A stretch of 64,000 nucleotides of DNA, from NCBI GenBank assembly GCA_964016875.1, contig OZ024728.1, positions 8,668,272-8,732,271 of the forward strand, given 5' to 3'. Origin of the DNA: Fallopia convolvulus. Lineage: Eukaryota > Streptophyta > Magnoliopsida > Caryophyllales > Polygonaceae. Positions within the stretch are counted from its first letter, which is position 1, and every line of letters begins with the position of its first letter. The translations under genes and the position numbers were made by a program. This document shows, piece after piece, positions 12,521-23,805 of the stretch. The notes below the pieces were generated by a model. That model made no database searches. It was not told where the DNA came from and saw only the letters and a list, made by a program, of their open reading frames with translations.

Positions 12521-13832
12521 ATACCCGATTGATTTTATGGCTTGCTATTTTTTAAATAGGGTAGGTAGGCTACTCATATTGGTAGTAAGCTTATTGTACA
12601 CTAGCGCACGAACAAATATCTCCCAATTGATTGATTTTTTAAACTTTAGCATGCTATTTGAGACATTTTAGTCCTATCCTGATTCATGGTTGATGAGGAA
12701 TTTCAACCTTAAGACACAATTGGCCTTGTTGACCTTTAAGGCATGAAGTCAAGTAACAACAAGGCAAAGTTGTTTCCACATAAGGTGGTTTGTGGAAATA
12801 TCTTCCCACCTTAGAAGTTGGGTGAAAGAAAACCTTTTATATAAGATTGGTTGGATAGTTTTAATATTATCAATTAGTTTTAGAAAGAAATTCATTAAGC
12901 TTATGTGTTAGGCTTATTACAATGTTTCAATATGTGCATAGACGAACATCCTTCAATGATTGATCCACTAGACTTTAACATTATGATTTGTGATAAATCT
13001 AGTAGTGATTTTTAATAACATCATGTTGTTCCATGAATAAGAGATTAGTTCACATGCCTAATTAGCCTATTTTTATTGAAATTATAATCAATATCAATTG
13101 TAAATCAAAATCATATATAATTAGAAGCAGTCAACGGTTCAATTCGAACCAAGAACCAAACTAGTGAAATTAATATTAAAAAAAGATTTGATAGTTTATC
13201 CGATTTGAAATGGTCAGTTCCATGGTGTTTTCTAAGGGTTTGGAGGCAGAGTTTAGGGGGCAAAATGATGGTACTAACTCTTTAAAAAATGTTGAAATTG
13301 ATAGGTCCAACGATCAAAACACCAGTTTTGCATTTTTGAACTAGTCCCAATATCACCATATAAATACCCTACCCCACCTTTCATTTCTCTCCACGACAAT
13401 TTCATTCTCTCTAAACTCTCACTCATTATAACTCTTTTACACACACTCCCTCAAATCTCATTATTTACGCTCTTTAACATTCATTTCTTCTTAATTCTTG
13501 AAATATTTTAACTTATATTGCAATCACTTAATTACATTGTTATTTTCAATTATATATTTTGTTAATTACTTATTTATATCAAGTTTTTGAAGTTTGGTGC
13601 ATAAAAAGAACAAATGTTATGCCAAAATATTCCTAATCATCCCATGGAAAGGAGGGGGTCGGGGATCGTCACCCCAACTAACAACATGATTTCATACATC
13701 CGACATTTTTACAACATATTTTAAAGGAAACTTTACATTTGAATTAAATATGATGTTTACTGTACTTAATTTGATGTAAGTATACATAGCAAACGGGAGG
13801 GTGGCTATGGCACTTTCCTCCATCTCAAACAT
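12521..13832. other. Non-coding; possible hAT-type leader remnant
   Basis: No gene is supported. Around 13130-13155 there is a palindromic GGTTCAATTCGAACC motif. At about 13355-13365 a TATA-like ATATAAATACCC is followed by a pyrimidine-rich leader (13375-13450). That arrangement is common in 5' regions of plant hAT elements, but no transposase follows, so this is a weak suggestion. Confidence 0.3.
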
Positions 13833-14935
13833 GATCAAAGTTGCCACCGATTAATGTAATATTTGGGTGATATTCTCCATCCTGCTCTAGATTGAAGATA
13901 CCACCGATTTGCGAGGGATTTGGGTGATATATCGCATCTCGCTTGACATCGGAGTTGCCATAGATTTGCCTGAGATCTGGGTGAGATATTACATCCACTC
14001 AAGATTGGAGTTGCTATCGATTTGCTTGAGATTTTGGTAGAAAGATCCATCCCACCTGGAACAGAGTTTCCATTGATATGTGTGAGACCCTCCATCCCAC
14101 TCCAAAACCGAGGTGCCATCGATTTGCATTACTAAGTGAAATACTCCATCTCGTTCGGATTGGATTTTCTTTCGATTTGCTTAAGATTTGGTCGACATCC
14201 ATGATCCTTGTGATCAGAGTTACGACCAATTTGCATGAGTTTTGGGTGAGATGTTACATCACTCTTGGGATCGAAGGATCCCCCCTTTTGTTTGCGTATC
14301 CATTCAGCTCAAGATCATAGTTGCCACCGATTTGCGTAAGATTTGGGTGAGATCCTCCATCTCGATGTTGCTAAAAAATGCCACTGATTTACGTGTGCAA
14401 TTTGGATGAGATCCTCCAACCCGTTTGGGATCGAAGTTGCCATAAATTTGGGTAGATCTTCCATCCCGCTCGAGATCAAAGTTGCCACTTAAATGTGTGA
14501 GATTTGGGTGAGATCCTCTATTATAGTCGGGATTGAAGTTTCCATAATTTACATGTGATTGGAATGAGACGTTCCATCCTGCACTTAGTTGTCACCAATC
14601 AAAGTTGAATTAGATGAGACTCTCTATCTCGTTCGGGATTAGATTTGCCACCAATTTATGTAAGATTTGGTTGATTTATGTCGGCTCATACTAGATCAGT
14701 ATTTTCACAAATTAGCGAGATATTTGGGTGAGATCCTCTATTCTTATCGGATTTGAAGTTGCTAAGGACAACAACTTGCGTGTAATTTGGGTGAGGTTCT
14801 CCATCTTGCTTGGAATTAGATTTGCCTTTGTTTTGCTTGAGATATGGGTGAGATCCTCCGTCCCACTTAGGATTGGAGTTGCCATTGATTTGTGTGATAT
14901 TTGGGTTAGATCCTCCATCACGCTAAAGATCACAT
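13833..14935. repeat. Degenerate 57-bp tandem repeat array
   Basis: About 1.1 kb of head-to-tail copies of a roughly 57-bp unit whose plus-strand core reads GATTTGGGTGAGATCCTCCA followed by TCCCGCTCGGGAT and GTTGCCACC. I estimate about nineteen copies, many with small indels. Because 57 is a multiple of three, several copies stay open on the minus strand and translate to a 19-residue periodic peptide (for example MEDLTQIS... then MATPILSG). The copies vary strongly and stops break the frame, so I treat it as an old minisatellite, not a gene. Confidence 0.85.
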
Positions 14936-15149
14936 ATACATCTAACTTGTATGAAGTTTTTTATGCAAATAAAACACTTTAAAGAAGCATATGCTAACCA
15001 AACAAACAAATATCCATCTTGTTCAAATGAAATGAGATCATTGAAGATGCAACAAAAAATCCTATTGATTATGATATCACACTCCGAATTTGATATCCTT
15101 TATAAAGGATTGAAGTTCTACCAATGTCATTAAAAGTTCTTCCTTTTTT

Positions 15150-15240
15150 GGATTTGAGTGATGACAAAGAACTTTGAAGTTAAGTGTGTAGAGGAGAGAG
15201 CACAACTGGGATGGGTGACCTCTTGGGAAGTCCCTGTGTT
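15150..15240 (+). pseudogene. 5S rRNA-like fragment (possible Cassandra-type TRIM remnant)
   Basis: The segment contains GGATGGGTGACCTC with only small changes (GGGATGGGTGACCTCTTGGG then AAGTCC). It is preceded by GAACTTTGAAGTTAAGTGTG, resembling the central part of plant 5S rRNA. The order and spacing of the two blocks match 5S rRNA, but the 5' third is not recognisable and there are several mismatches. Plant Cassandra TRIM retrotransposons carry 5S-derived sequence in their LTRs, so this may be a decayed Cassandra LTR. I could not define LTR ends. Confidence 0.65.
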
Positions 15241-16269
15241 AGCGTTTCTAAGGCATCAGACCTTACAATTGATGGTTGGGATCTGAAGTGGGGTAGGCTT
15301 AGGTAAGTAAGGTTTTGAGTTAAAAGGTAAGAGAATAACATCACTTTAATTCCTCTAACCCTAAGATATTACGTAAACAACTTCATATTAAACTAGAAGG
15401 CTTGTCTCGTTCGATGGACGGGATAGGATTTCGTGTCTATTGTTATTTATTTTATAAGTGGACATAGGTGAATGTGTATATTATTTGAATTAGAATAGAA
15501 ATAGTAATTATATGTGTGAATTAATGAAATCAAATAATTAAGGGAAAAAGATTTAACCGTTAATTTTGAATGGTTGGTTTAGTGGAGGGATAATAAATTA
15601 TAGTCGTTAGTATTTGTTTATTAGGTTAAGCATATATATATATAGGTATATAGTTGTATGATATAATAAAATGGTGGTTTAAACTCCATTTTTTTAAATA
15701 GTGTTTTAAAATATTTAAACTTTACATAGATAGCTTCATTTCATAAAATATACATGACCAACTCCATTTTTTCTATACACGATCATAATTAAATATTTAA
15801 GAAAATGGGATTGAATAAGGAGAATAGTGTATTTTTTATTTAAGAAAAATAGATTGAATAAATAAATTGAATTGGCAGGATAAAACATTTATTATCTATT
15901 GAGGGAGAACTTTTAGAGTTGTAAATATTCACACCATTATCTTTTTTTAAGTTTTTTCTTTAATCATGTATTAATTAGATTAGATTAATTAGTTTTAGAG
16001 CTTAAGTTTTTTGTGTATATCTTGTAGTTTAAACTTTTTAAATCATTGTATATGATAGATGTATTTTTAAATTAATTGTCTAAGCATATGTTTTAATATT
16101 TTTCTAGAGCCTTAAAAAAACTCCCACAACTGGTTTTGAAATCGATCAAAACAAGTCTAAAGTTAGTCCAAATCGAAACTGGAGAACTGCCTTTTTTTTG
16201 CAGTTCGAGTTTTGGAACCGCCATTTCTAGATACTGTTTCCTCATGCATGAAATATAATTTGATTTTGT
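15241..16269. other. AT-rich spacer without recognised features
   Basis: Roughly 1 kb of AT-rich DNA with short ATATAT runs (around 15630-15650). I see no gene, RNA or element boundaries. Confidence 0.55.
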
Positions 16270-16474
16270 GTGTGGAAGGCTTGTGTTCAAGGTAATAAAA
16301 CGACAATTGTTTCATTGATAAAGTCTTCCACACTTTTCTGTTGATTACAACAGCTTTATATAGAGCATGTACCCTAGAATAGAATTATCCTAGTGTGCCA
16401 CATGACAGGACCTTATGAGCCTAAAATTCATAAATTACAGAGTCATTTTACTAATGGACCCTAGGCCTCTATCA
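16270..16474 (-). repeat. 3' LTR of the outermost minus-strand Ty1-copia remnant
   Basis: Read on the minus strand it begins TGATAGAGGCC at 16474, next to a purine-rich tract (GAGGGGGGGGG, about 16490-16500) that would be the polypurine tract. It contains a TATA box (CTATATAAAG, about 16350-16360) and runs to about 16270, where the end is uncertain. Together with the adjacent RNase H remnant this looks like the 3' end of a copia element. No matching 5' LTR is seen beyond 39 kb, so that side is truncated or decayed. Confidence 0.6.
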
Positions 16475-16479
16475 TATGT

Positions 16480-16700
16480 TATTCTACCACCCCCCCCCTC
16501 GATATGAGCAATCTAAGGGAGAGTTTGGATCACGGTTAAAAGAACCGAGGATGTGCAAGAGGCTTGGTTATGGCATCAACAATTTGATCTTTGGTAGAGA
16601 TGTATGCCACTTGAAGTGTCTTGTTGGCTATCGATTCACGAAAAAAATTGAAGAATAAATCTATATGCTTTGTGCATTGATGGAGGAAAAGATTGGCGGC
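16480..16700 (-). pseudogene. Ty1-copia RNase H C-terminal remnant (left half)
   Basis: The minus-strand translation contains TKHID and ISTKDQIVDAITKPL, the conserved end of copia RNase H. Upstream of it the frame is cut by the Tat element at 16701. The missing upstream half resumes at 38713-38960, where the minus strand reads LRCDNLGASCLAA. The two sides join at the GCGGC target duplication. Confidence 0.7.
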
Positions 16701-17494
16701 TGATGGTGGTCAAAATGGCGAAATAAGAAGTGGGACCAGGGTACGAGGAATAATGGATCCGGAGGGACTCCCAAGGTTAAATTCGGGGCCCATTACCGTA
16801 CCCATCTCTAATTAAAACAAACAAATCCCCACCTCTGTGAGGCCCCGAAACCTCGGCAACGAGGTCTAAACCTCGTTGCTCAAAAGCTGGCACCCCCGCT
16901 CCATATAAACCACTCAGCGGTCACCGCTTCTCCAACCAATAATCTGCTGTCTCACACTCAACCAATCAAAAGGCTTGATCTCGAGTGTCCCACATCGAAA
17001 AAACACCAAAACTCGTCTTCTCAAATCTCTATAAATAGAAGAGAACCTCGTAGATGGAAAGGGGTCGAAAAACATCTTGAACTCAAGAACTATCTTGCTC
17101 GTTGAAGATCGACGTGTTGAATCATCGTCAAAAACCACGCTATAGATAAGTGAAAGTCCACAAAAAGACTTCAAGTCGCACCAAGAGTCCACGCTCACAC
17201 CAAAGATCCCGCTGCATCATCTCACAGGACACAATCATTGCGCTTTAACTCAAACTCCTCAACCTCGCCACTAGAGTTCGTAGAACGGCCTGTTGGTGAT
17301 AGAATCTCGTAGCAACTAGGAGATCTCGAACCTTGTTATCGAGATCTTGAATACTCTTGAGAGATCTGAAGTGTAATCTCGTTAGTTTGTAACCTCGTGA
17401 TCTAATAATAAATAAAGAGCAAGTGTATGCACGATCGAATAAAAGTAATCTCGTTTCTTGTCTTCTAGCGGTTGGTTTATTTCAAGTTTCATCA
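16701..17494 (+). repeat. 5' LTR of the Tat element
   Basis: 794 bp, TGATGGTG...TTTCATCA. It is the counterpart of 37900-38712, which carries about 20 extra bases near its 3' end (around 38605-38625). A TATA-like CTATAAATAG lies near 17030, followed by CTCGT-rich sequence. Confidence 0.93.
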
Positions 17495-17495
17495 C

Positions 17496-17513
17496 TGGTG
17501 CTGTCTGTGGGAA
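17496..17513 (+). other. Primer-binding site of the Tat element
   Basis: TGGTGCTGTCTGTGGGAA begins two bases after the 5' LTR, at the position expected for a tRNA primer-binding site. It is one base off the TGGTGCCGTCTGTGGGAA form I recall from plant Ty3 elements. I did not assign the tRNA. Confidence 0.8.
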
Positions 17514-17542
17514 GGTCTTCATCCTAAGCAGTTTCTCGATTT

Positions 17543-20500
17543 GTGCAAACCTTGGCTTTTGAACCCCTCAAAATGGCCTGTCCAAACAATTTCTTCCCCC
17601 AACACCCCGATAACATGCCCGAAACCTCGCAATGGATGAACACGGGACGATCGGGTTGTCCGTTCGGGGTCCCTCTGGGGTGGGCGTACAACGCGCCGCA
17701 AAACCCTTACCCATTCCAGGGGTACAAGTCGGGCGGTGCTCCCCCGAACCCATATCCCTACCCGGACTATGGGTAGTACTAGCAGGATTTCGCCCTTTCA
17801 TACGTCCCTGTGCCCGCCCCGGGTCAACCCTACTCCGAGTACGTACCTACGTACGTCCCCGGGCACGAGACGTCAACCAACGGCTCGTCAACGAGAGGCC
17901 TCCCCGGGACCCCATACAGATCTCGAAATCCCGCTCGCGTCGCTCGAGGATGTAGGACCCGGAGTTGTCCGAAACGGCAGGGAGCGCGATGCCCAACCTA
18001 AAGTCGCGATCGCGACGTCATCACGCTGAGACCGGAAGCCTCTCCCCGTTTGTGGACGAGATTCAAAGCCCGCCAATGCCCAAAGATTTCCATAGACCAC
18101 AAATGGGGCTTTACGACGGCGCGGCGGATCCGGAGGAGCATGTGAAGCATTTTGCTGTCCAAATGAACGTCAACTCCTACAACGACGCCGTCTTCTGCCG
18201 CATCTTCCCGACCACCTTGGAGAAGGCCGCAATGACATGGTTCATAAGTCTCAAGATCGGGTATGTGGCCTCGTTCGAGGAAGCGTAAGAAGAACATTCG
18301 GGATCTCCGCGGTATCGAGCAGGGGGAGGGCGAGTTGTTGGGCATCTTCTTCACGAGGTTCACAACTACGGTGGCAGAGATCACGCACATTGACGAATCA
18401 TCGGTGCGAGATACCCTCATGGGCAACCTGTGCCAAGGGGCTTTCAAGAATTACATTTTCCTGAAATGCCCGGCGACGTACGACAGCCTGTGCGCCCGGA
18501 TCACGGCCCAAGTATATGCCGAGGATGCTGCCAACCAAAGCTCTCGCCCGAGGACCGACAAGGAAATCGTGGCCGAGGCTAAGGGAAAGGAGAAGGTGGC
18601 CGCGCCGGCCACGAGGGATACGTATGTAACGCAGGCCCAAAAGCCCGTCAACAACAACAACAACAACAACAGGAACAACAACAACAACAGAAACAACAAC
18701 AACAACCGCAATAATAACCGCGGTGGTGGCGGGGGCAGTTGGAACTGCTTCGGTGGAAGGCAACGAGGCTATAGGGGGAAGGGCGGCCCTTTATACAACC
18801 CAAATGAGAAGGGATGCGCCAACCCCGCCTCTAGAGCAAACACCGTACCGCAAGGCCCGAGTCAGGCTAGAGCCAACAACGTCGAGCAGCAGGCCCCCGC
18901 AAAGCAGGCGCGGTCCGGTCAGACGACAACGCCCGATGGGTATATTCATACCATCGCGGGTGGACCTTCGTTGGCTGGATCGAGTCAGATGAAAAGAAAG
19001 AGGTACGCGAGGGCAAGCCATCATGAGCCCTCGGTATTTAGCATCGCACAAACCTCGCGGTCTCACGTAGGGCTGGCCTTCACCTCTAAAGATGCTGAGG
19101 GTCTTCACATGCCACACTCGGACCCTTTGGTGATGCATGCTCAAGTAGGCTCCAAAATGGTGAAGCGGCTGCTGGTGGACACGGGATCCTCCGTGGACAT
19201 CATGTACTATGGCGCTTTCAAGCAGTTGGGCATCCCCGAGACCTCCCTGAAGCCCTACGCTGGGAAACTCACCTCCTTCTTAGGAGATGAGGTCGACGTC
19301 ACAGGTCTTATAGACCTCTGGATGTCGCTGGGCACCGGCTCGACGAGGCGAACCGAGATGGTGGAATTCACTGTGGTACACATGCCCTCGGTGTACAACA
19401 CGGTCATCGGGAGAGTATCCTTGATGAAGTTCCAAGCGGTGGTGTCTATCTACCACCTAAAGATGAAGTTCCCCGTCGACGGCGGGGTCGGAGAAGTAAA
19501 GGGCAACCAAGAGGAGGGTCGCATTTGCTATGCGACCTCCGCCAAGCAGAAATGCCCAGTGTTCATGGTAGAGTCCCCCAGCGAGGCCGATCTCGAAGTC
19601 CGGGACTTCACGGTTCCCATCCCAGAGGCAGACAGAAGGGTGGTCGCCCCCTTCGAGAATGAATCCGAGAAAATCTACCTGGGAGAATGTCTCTCCGGAA
19701 AGTCAGCAACCTCGCTGGAGTCCTTGCTGTCCAAATCCTGCGATGTGTTCGCCTGGACGACCAAGGACCTCCGCGGCATCCCACGAACCGTGGCCCATCA
19801 CTCCTTAAACGTCAACATTACCACCTGCCCCGTGGTGCAAAGACGAAGAAAGATGAATGAGGAGAGGGCGAACGCCGCGAATATCGAGGTGGGGAAGCTG
19901 TTGGCCGCGGGGTTTATCCGCGAGGTCCAGTACCCAAGATGGTTGTCCAACGATGTGCTAGTCAAAAAAGCCAGCGGCAAATGGTGAATGTGCGTGGACT
20001 TCAAGGACCTCAACAAGGCTTGCCCCAAACACAGCTACCCCCTAACTTCGATCGACGAGTTGGTCGACTCAACCGCGGGACTCGGGGTCTTGAGTTTCCT
20101 CGACGCATACTCAGGATACAATCAGGTCTTGATGAGTCCGCACGACGAGGAGGAGACGTCCTTCATCACGCAACGAGGGACCTACTGCTACAAAGTTATG
20201 CCTTTCGGCCTAAAGAACGCGGGGGCAACCTTCTAGCGCCTCATAGATCGGATCTTTAAAGATCACCTGGGGAGGAACGTGTCGGCCTACGTCGACGACA
20301 TTGTGGTCCGGAGCAAAACTCCCGAGGAACATCTGGTCGACCTCGCAGAGGTCTTTGCAACACTAAGGTGCAACCGGCTCTGTCTGAACCCCGAGAAGTG
20401 TGTATTTGGGGTGTCCTCGGGAAAGTTCTTGGGCTTCATGATCAGCGAACGCGGGATCGATGTGAACCCTGCCAAAATTGAGTCAATTCTCTCGATGAGG

Positions 20501-22790
20501 TCCTCGCGGTCCCTTACTGAGGTACAACGGCTCAACGACGCCGTGAACTACTTGGGGCGGTTTTGCTCCCATTTGGAGGATAATTCTCTACCCTTCTTCG
20601 CAGCCCTAAAGAAAAATGACAAGTTTGTTTGGGACAAGGAGCTGGAGCTTGCCTTCTCTGGGTTAAAGGCATTCTTATCGAAGCTCCCCACATTTTCACC
20701 TCCAACGGCGGGCGAAGACTTACAACTGTACGTAGCCGTGAGCCCGGAGACAGTCAGCGCGGTGCTAACCAGAAAGGCTATGCACCCGGTCTACTTCATA
20801 AGTCGCGTGCTCCAACCTACAGAGCAGCGATACTCCCTGGCAGAGAAGATGGCCTTGGCCGTTGTGACCGCCGCAAGGCGCCTGCGCCCTTACTTCCACG
20901 CACACCCTATTCAGGTCCTCTCCGACCTCCCACTTCGGCAAATCCTCCATCAGCCCGCCCTCTCGGGGTGGATGACAAAGTGGGCAGTCGAGCTCTCCGA
21001 GTTCGACATCAGCTACCACCCTATGACTGCAATGAAGGGATAGGCTCTCGCCGACTTCGTCGTTGAAGTTACCTTCCCCAAGACTGATGCAAGCTCGGAG
21101 GAATGGAAGGTCTTTGTTGATGGCTCACGATGTGATGTTGGGGCGGGGCTGGCGTATTCCTCGTCAGTCCCTCCATCGAAACAGAGTACGCCCTTAACTT
21201 CGCCTTCGGTGCCACCAATAACGAGGTCGAGTATGAGGCCATGATCGCCGGGATAGAGATGGCGCTCCTCAATGGAGCCCGCAAGATCCGAGTCTACATC
21301 GATTCTGAATTAGTGGCGAGGCAGCTAAATGGACAATATGACACCCGAACGGGGTTCCTGCCTGCGTACCGAGAGAAAGTTAAAGCCTTGGTGTCTTGCC
21401 TAGAAACCTTCGCGGTGGAGTCCATCCCACGAGCTGCAAACACGAAAGCAGATGCACTCGCAAGGTTGGGATCGACTCTCCCCTTGGAAGTAGGAAATCG
21501 CGTGATGGTGGAAAGGAAGCTCTCACGGAGTGTAACCAGCGAGGTTCTCTCCGTCGCAGTTGGGGACTGGAGGGTTCCGATCACGCGATATGTGGAAAGC
21601 AGTGTCCTCCTTGAAGATCCCGCAGAGGCAAGAAAGCTCAAAATGCAGGCAGCCCGCTACTGCGTCGTCGGCGGTCGTCGGCGAACGACTCTATCGTCGA
21701 GGCTTCGCTGAGCCCAACTTGTTGTGTGTGCAAACCGAAGTTGCAGAACACATCCTGTATGAAGCGCATGAAGGGGTCTGTGGTGGCCACCCCGGGTGGC
21801 GCGCCTTGTCCCATAAAATCGCCCATTTGGGATATTTTTTGCCCACTCTCAAGCAAGACGCGAGGGCCTATGTCCAGAAGTGTGACATGTGCCAAAAGCA
21901 CGGTAACCTCCAGCACGACCCAACCTCACGTCTGCGCTCGATCCACGCACCCTGCCCCTTCGCGATGTGGGGGGTGGACATCCTAGGGCCATTCCCCAAA
22001 GCCGTTGGCCAGGTGCAGTACATATTGGTCATCGACGACTATTTCATGAAGTGGGTCGAGGCAGAAGCAATGGAAAAGATCACAGGGACAAAGGTCTGCA
22101 ACTTCCAATGGAAAAACCTCGTGTGCCACTTTGGGGTCCCCATGACCATCATGACCGACCATGACCCCCAATTCGACTGCGAAGAAACTCGAACTTTTTG
22201 CTCCGAGATGGGCATAACCCTCAAATTCTCCTCCGTGGCCCATCCCCAGTCCAACGGCCAGGTGGGGAATGTCAAGGCCCGCATCTTGTCCGACCTAAAG
22301 AAACGCTTGAGCACAGTGCAAGGCCGTTGGGTAGAGCTTCTCCCACTCGTTCTATGGACATACCGAACAACTGTGCGTCGCGCTACAGGGAGACACCTTT
22401 CGCCCTGACCTACGGGTTAGACGCACTAGTTCTTATAGAAACGCTAGTCCCTTCAGCAAGAGTCTTTGACTTCAAAGAGAAAGAGAACGAGGCCAACCTC
22501 AAGATCGAGTTGTTGTTCGGGGACGAACTTTGCGAAATTGCGGCCCTACGCTCCAAATAATACAAGCGACGTGTGGCGGTGATCACGACAAGAAGGTTAG
22601 GCCCTGGGTTTTGGTCACAGGTTGTCTCGTCTTGAGGCGCACCGAAGGTGGCAAACTGGATCCAAATTGGGAGGGTCCGTACTTCCTCGGAGACGAGGTC
22701 GCGCCTGGGGCTTTCAAACTCAAAGATAGCGAGGGGCGCACTCTAAGAAAAACATGGAACATCGCTCGGCTCAAAAGATATTACATGTAA
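17543..22790 (+). pseudogene. Tat-lineage gag-pol, broken by stops and frameshifts
   Basis: Domains in order: Pro/Tyr-rich gag N-terminus (17572-17950), gag core (18040-18520), Asn-rich low-complexity linker (18645-18720), protease with DTGSS (about 19170-19240), RT with YVDD (about 20288-20300), Ty3 RNase H (20640-21030), a second archaeal-type RNase H (21100-21480), zinc-binding and core integrase (21700-22410), C-terminal tail to 22790. Stops fall at 17774, 19985, 20234, 21041 and 22558. Frameshifts occur near 17950, 18285, 21180, 21665, 22390 and 22570. The stops at 19985 (TGA), 20234 and 21041 (TAG) sit where Arg or Gln is expected, fitting C-to-T changes. The usual integrase Glu after NGQV is Gly. 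GC content is far above the flanks, which is common for Tat coding regions. Confidence 0.9.
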
Positions 22791-23009
22791 ACTCTCAAAA
22801 CTCTCAACGTTTCCAAAAAATTTGTGAATAAAGGGTTGTGCAATGTTTTCCAAATGTTGTCTCAAACATGAAAAACCTCGTTACGCTAGCACCGCCCGCA
22901 TAAGAGTTCAATTCCACCCCTCGCTTCCCGCTTGGGGTTGGAGATTATCGGTTTTCAGAACTTAAGTCCGCCCATCGCTTCCTGCTTGGGGTTGGATAAA
23001 ATCAAAACG

Positions 23010-23388
23010 ATCATGCGCGATCTAAGCGAGGCTCGGGATCGTGGCATAAAATCTATCATGCGTGATCCGAGCGAGGCTCATGATCGTGGCATAAAATCTA
23101 TCATGCGCGATCCGAGCGAGGCTCGTGATCGTGGCATAAAATCTATCATGCGTGATCCGAGCGAGGCTCGTGATCGTGGCATAAAATCTATCATGCGCGA
23201 TCCGAGCAAGGCTCGTGATCATGGCATAAAAATCTATCATGCACGATCCGAGCGAGGCATAAAATCTATCATGCGCGATCCGAGCGAGGCATAAAATCTA
23301 TCAGGCGCGATCCGAGCAAGGCTCGTGATCGCGGCATATAATCTATTATAAGTGATCTGAGCGAGGCTCGGGATCACAGCAGATAATG
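23010..23388 (+). repeat. 45-bp minisatellite in the Tat element
   Basis: Seven to nine units of about 45 bp, core ATCATGCGCGATCCGAGCGA then GGCTCGTGATCGTGGCATAAA. The middle units are nearly identical. The last ones (23235-23388) are shortened or diverged. The array lies between the integrase end and the antisense ORF, a position where Tat and Ogre elements often carry tandem repeats. The open frame through it (IMRDPSEARDRGIKS repeated) follows from the period being a multiple of three. Confidence 0.9.
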
Positions 23389-23805
23389 AACGCCCGATAT
23401 GGTCCGGGTGGACCGCAAATATTATGGCACCCGGACCATGGGGTTGGATCGGGATATAATAAACTGGATCGAAATATAACAAACTCTTGGAAAGCACGCA
23501 ACACAAACAAAGACGAAGAAAGGAAAGAAAATATAACTGTCGGTATATTTTGTCGATGCTGCTCAACAATTGTTCCTTGTACTCGGCAGACGAAACGTAC
23601 CTAGGCCTCGCAGCCTCCACCTCCTCGTTAAGATCTCTGACGCGCTCATGGAGGCTATTGTTCTCCTCCTCGACCTTTCGGAGCTCCGATTCTTTCTCCC
23701 CGAAAAAGTTGTTCTCCGCGGTGAGTTTGGTCCGGAGCTCCTCGATCTCGGCCTTGAGATCCCCAACCAGGCCTCTGGCCTTCTCCGCCTCCTCCTTGGC
23801 CCTGG

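Noticed and set aside
13833..14935. CRISPR-like array
   Set aside because: Units are contiguous 57-mers that diverge throughout, with no constant repeat and unique spacer pattern. The context is plant nuclear DNA. The 45-bp array at 23010 fails for the same reason.
18398..18763. Minus-strand Val-rich 121-codon frame
   Set aside because: It is the complement of the Asn-codon repeats in the Tat gag linker; an artefact of composition.
17543..22790. Bacterial contamination or gene cluster, suggested by high GC and overlapping long frames
   Set aside because: All long frames resolve into one broken Tat gag-pol between matched LTRs with a target duplication. The other-strand frames are shadows.
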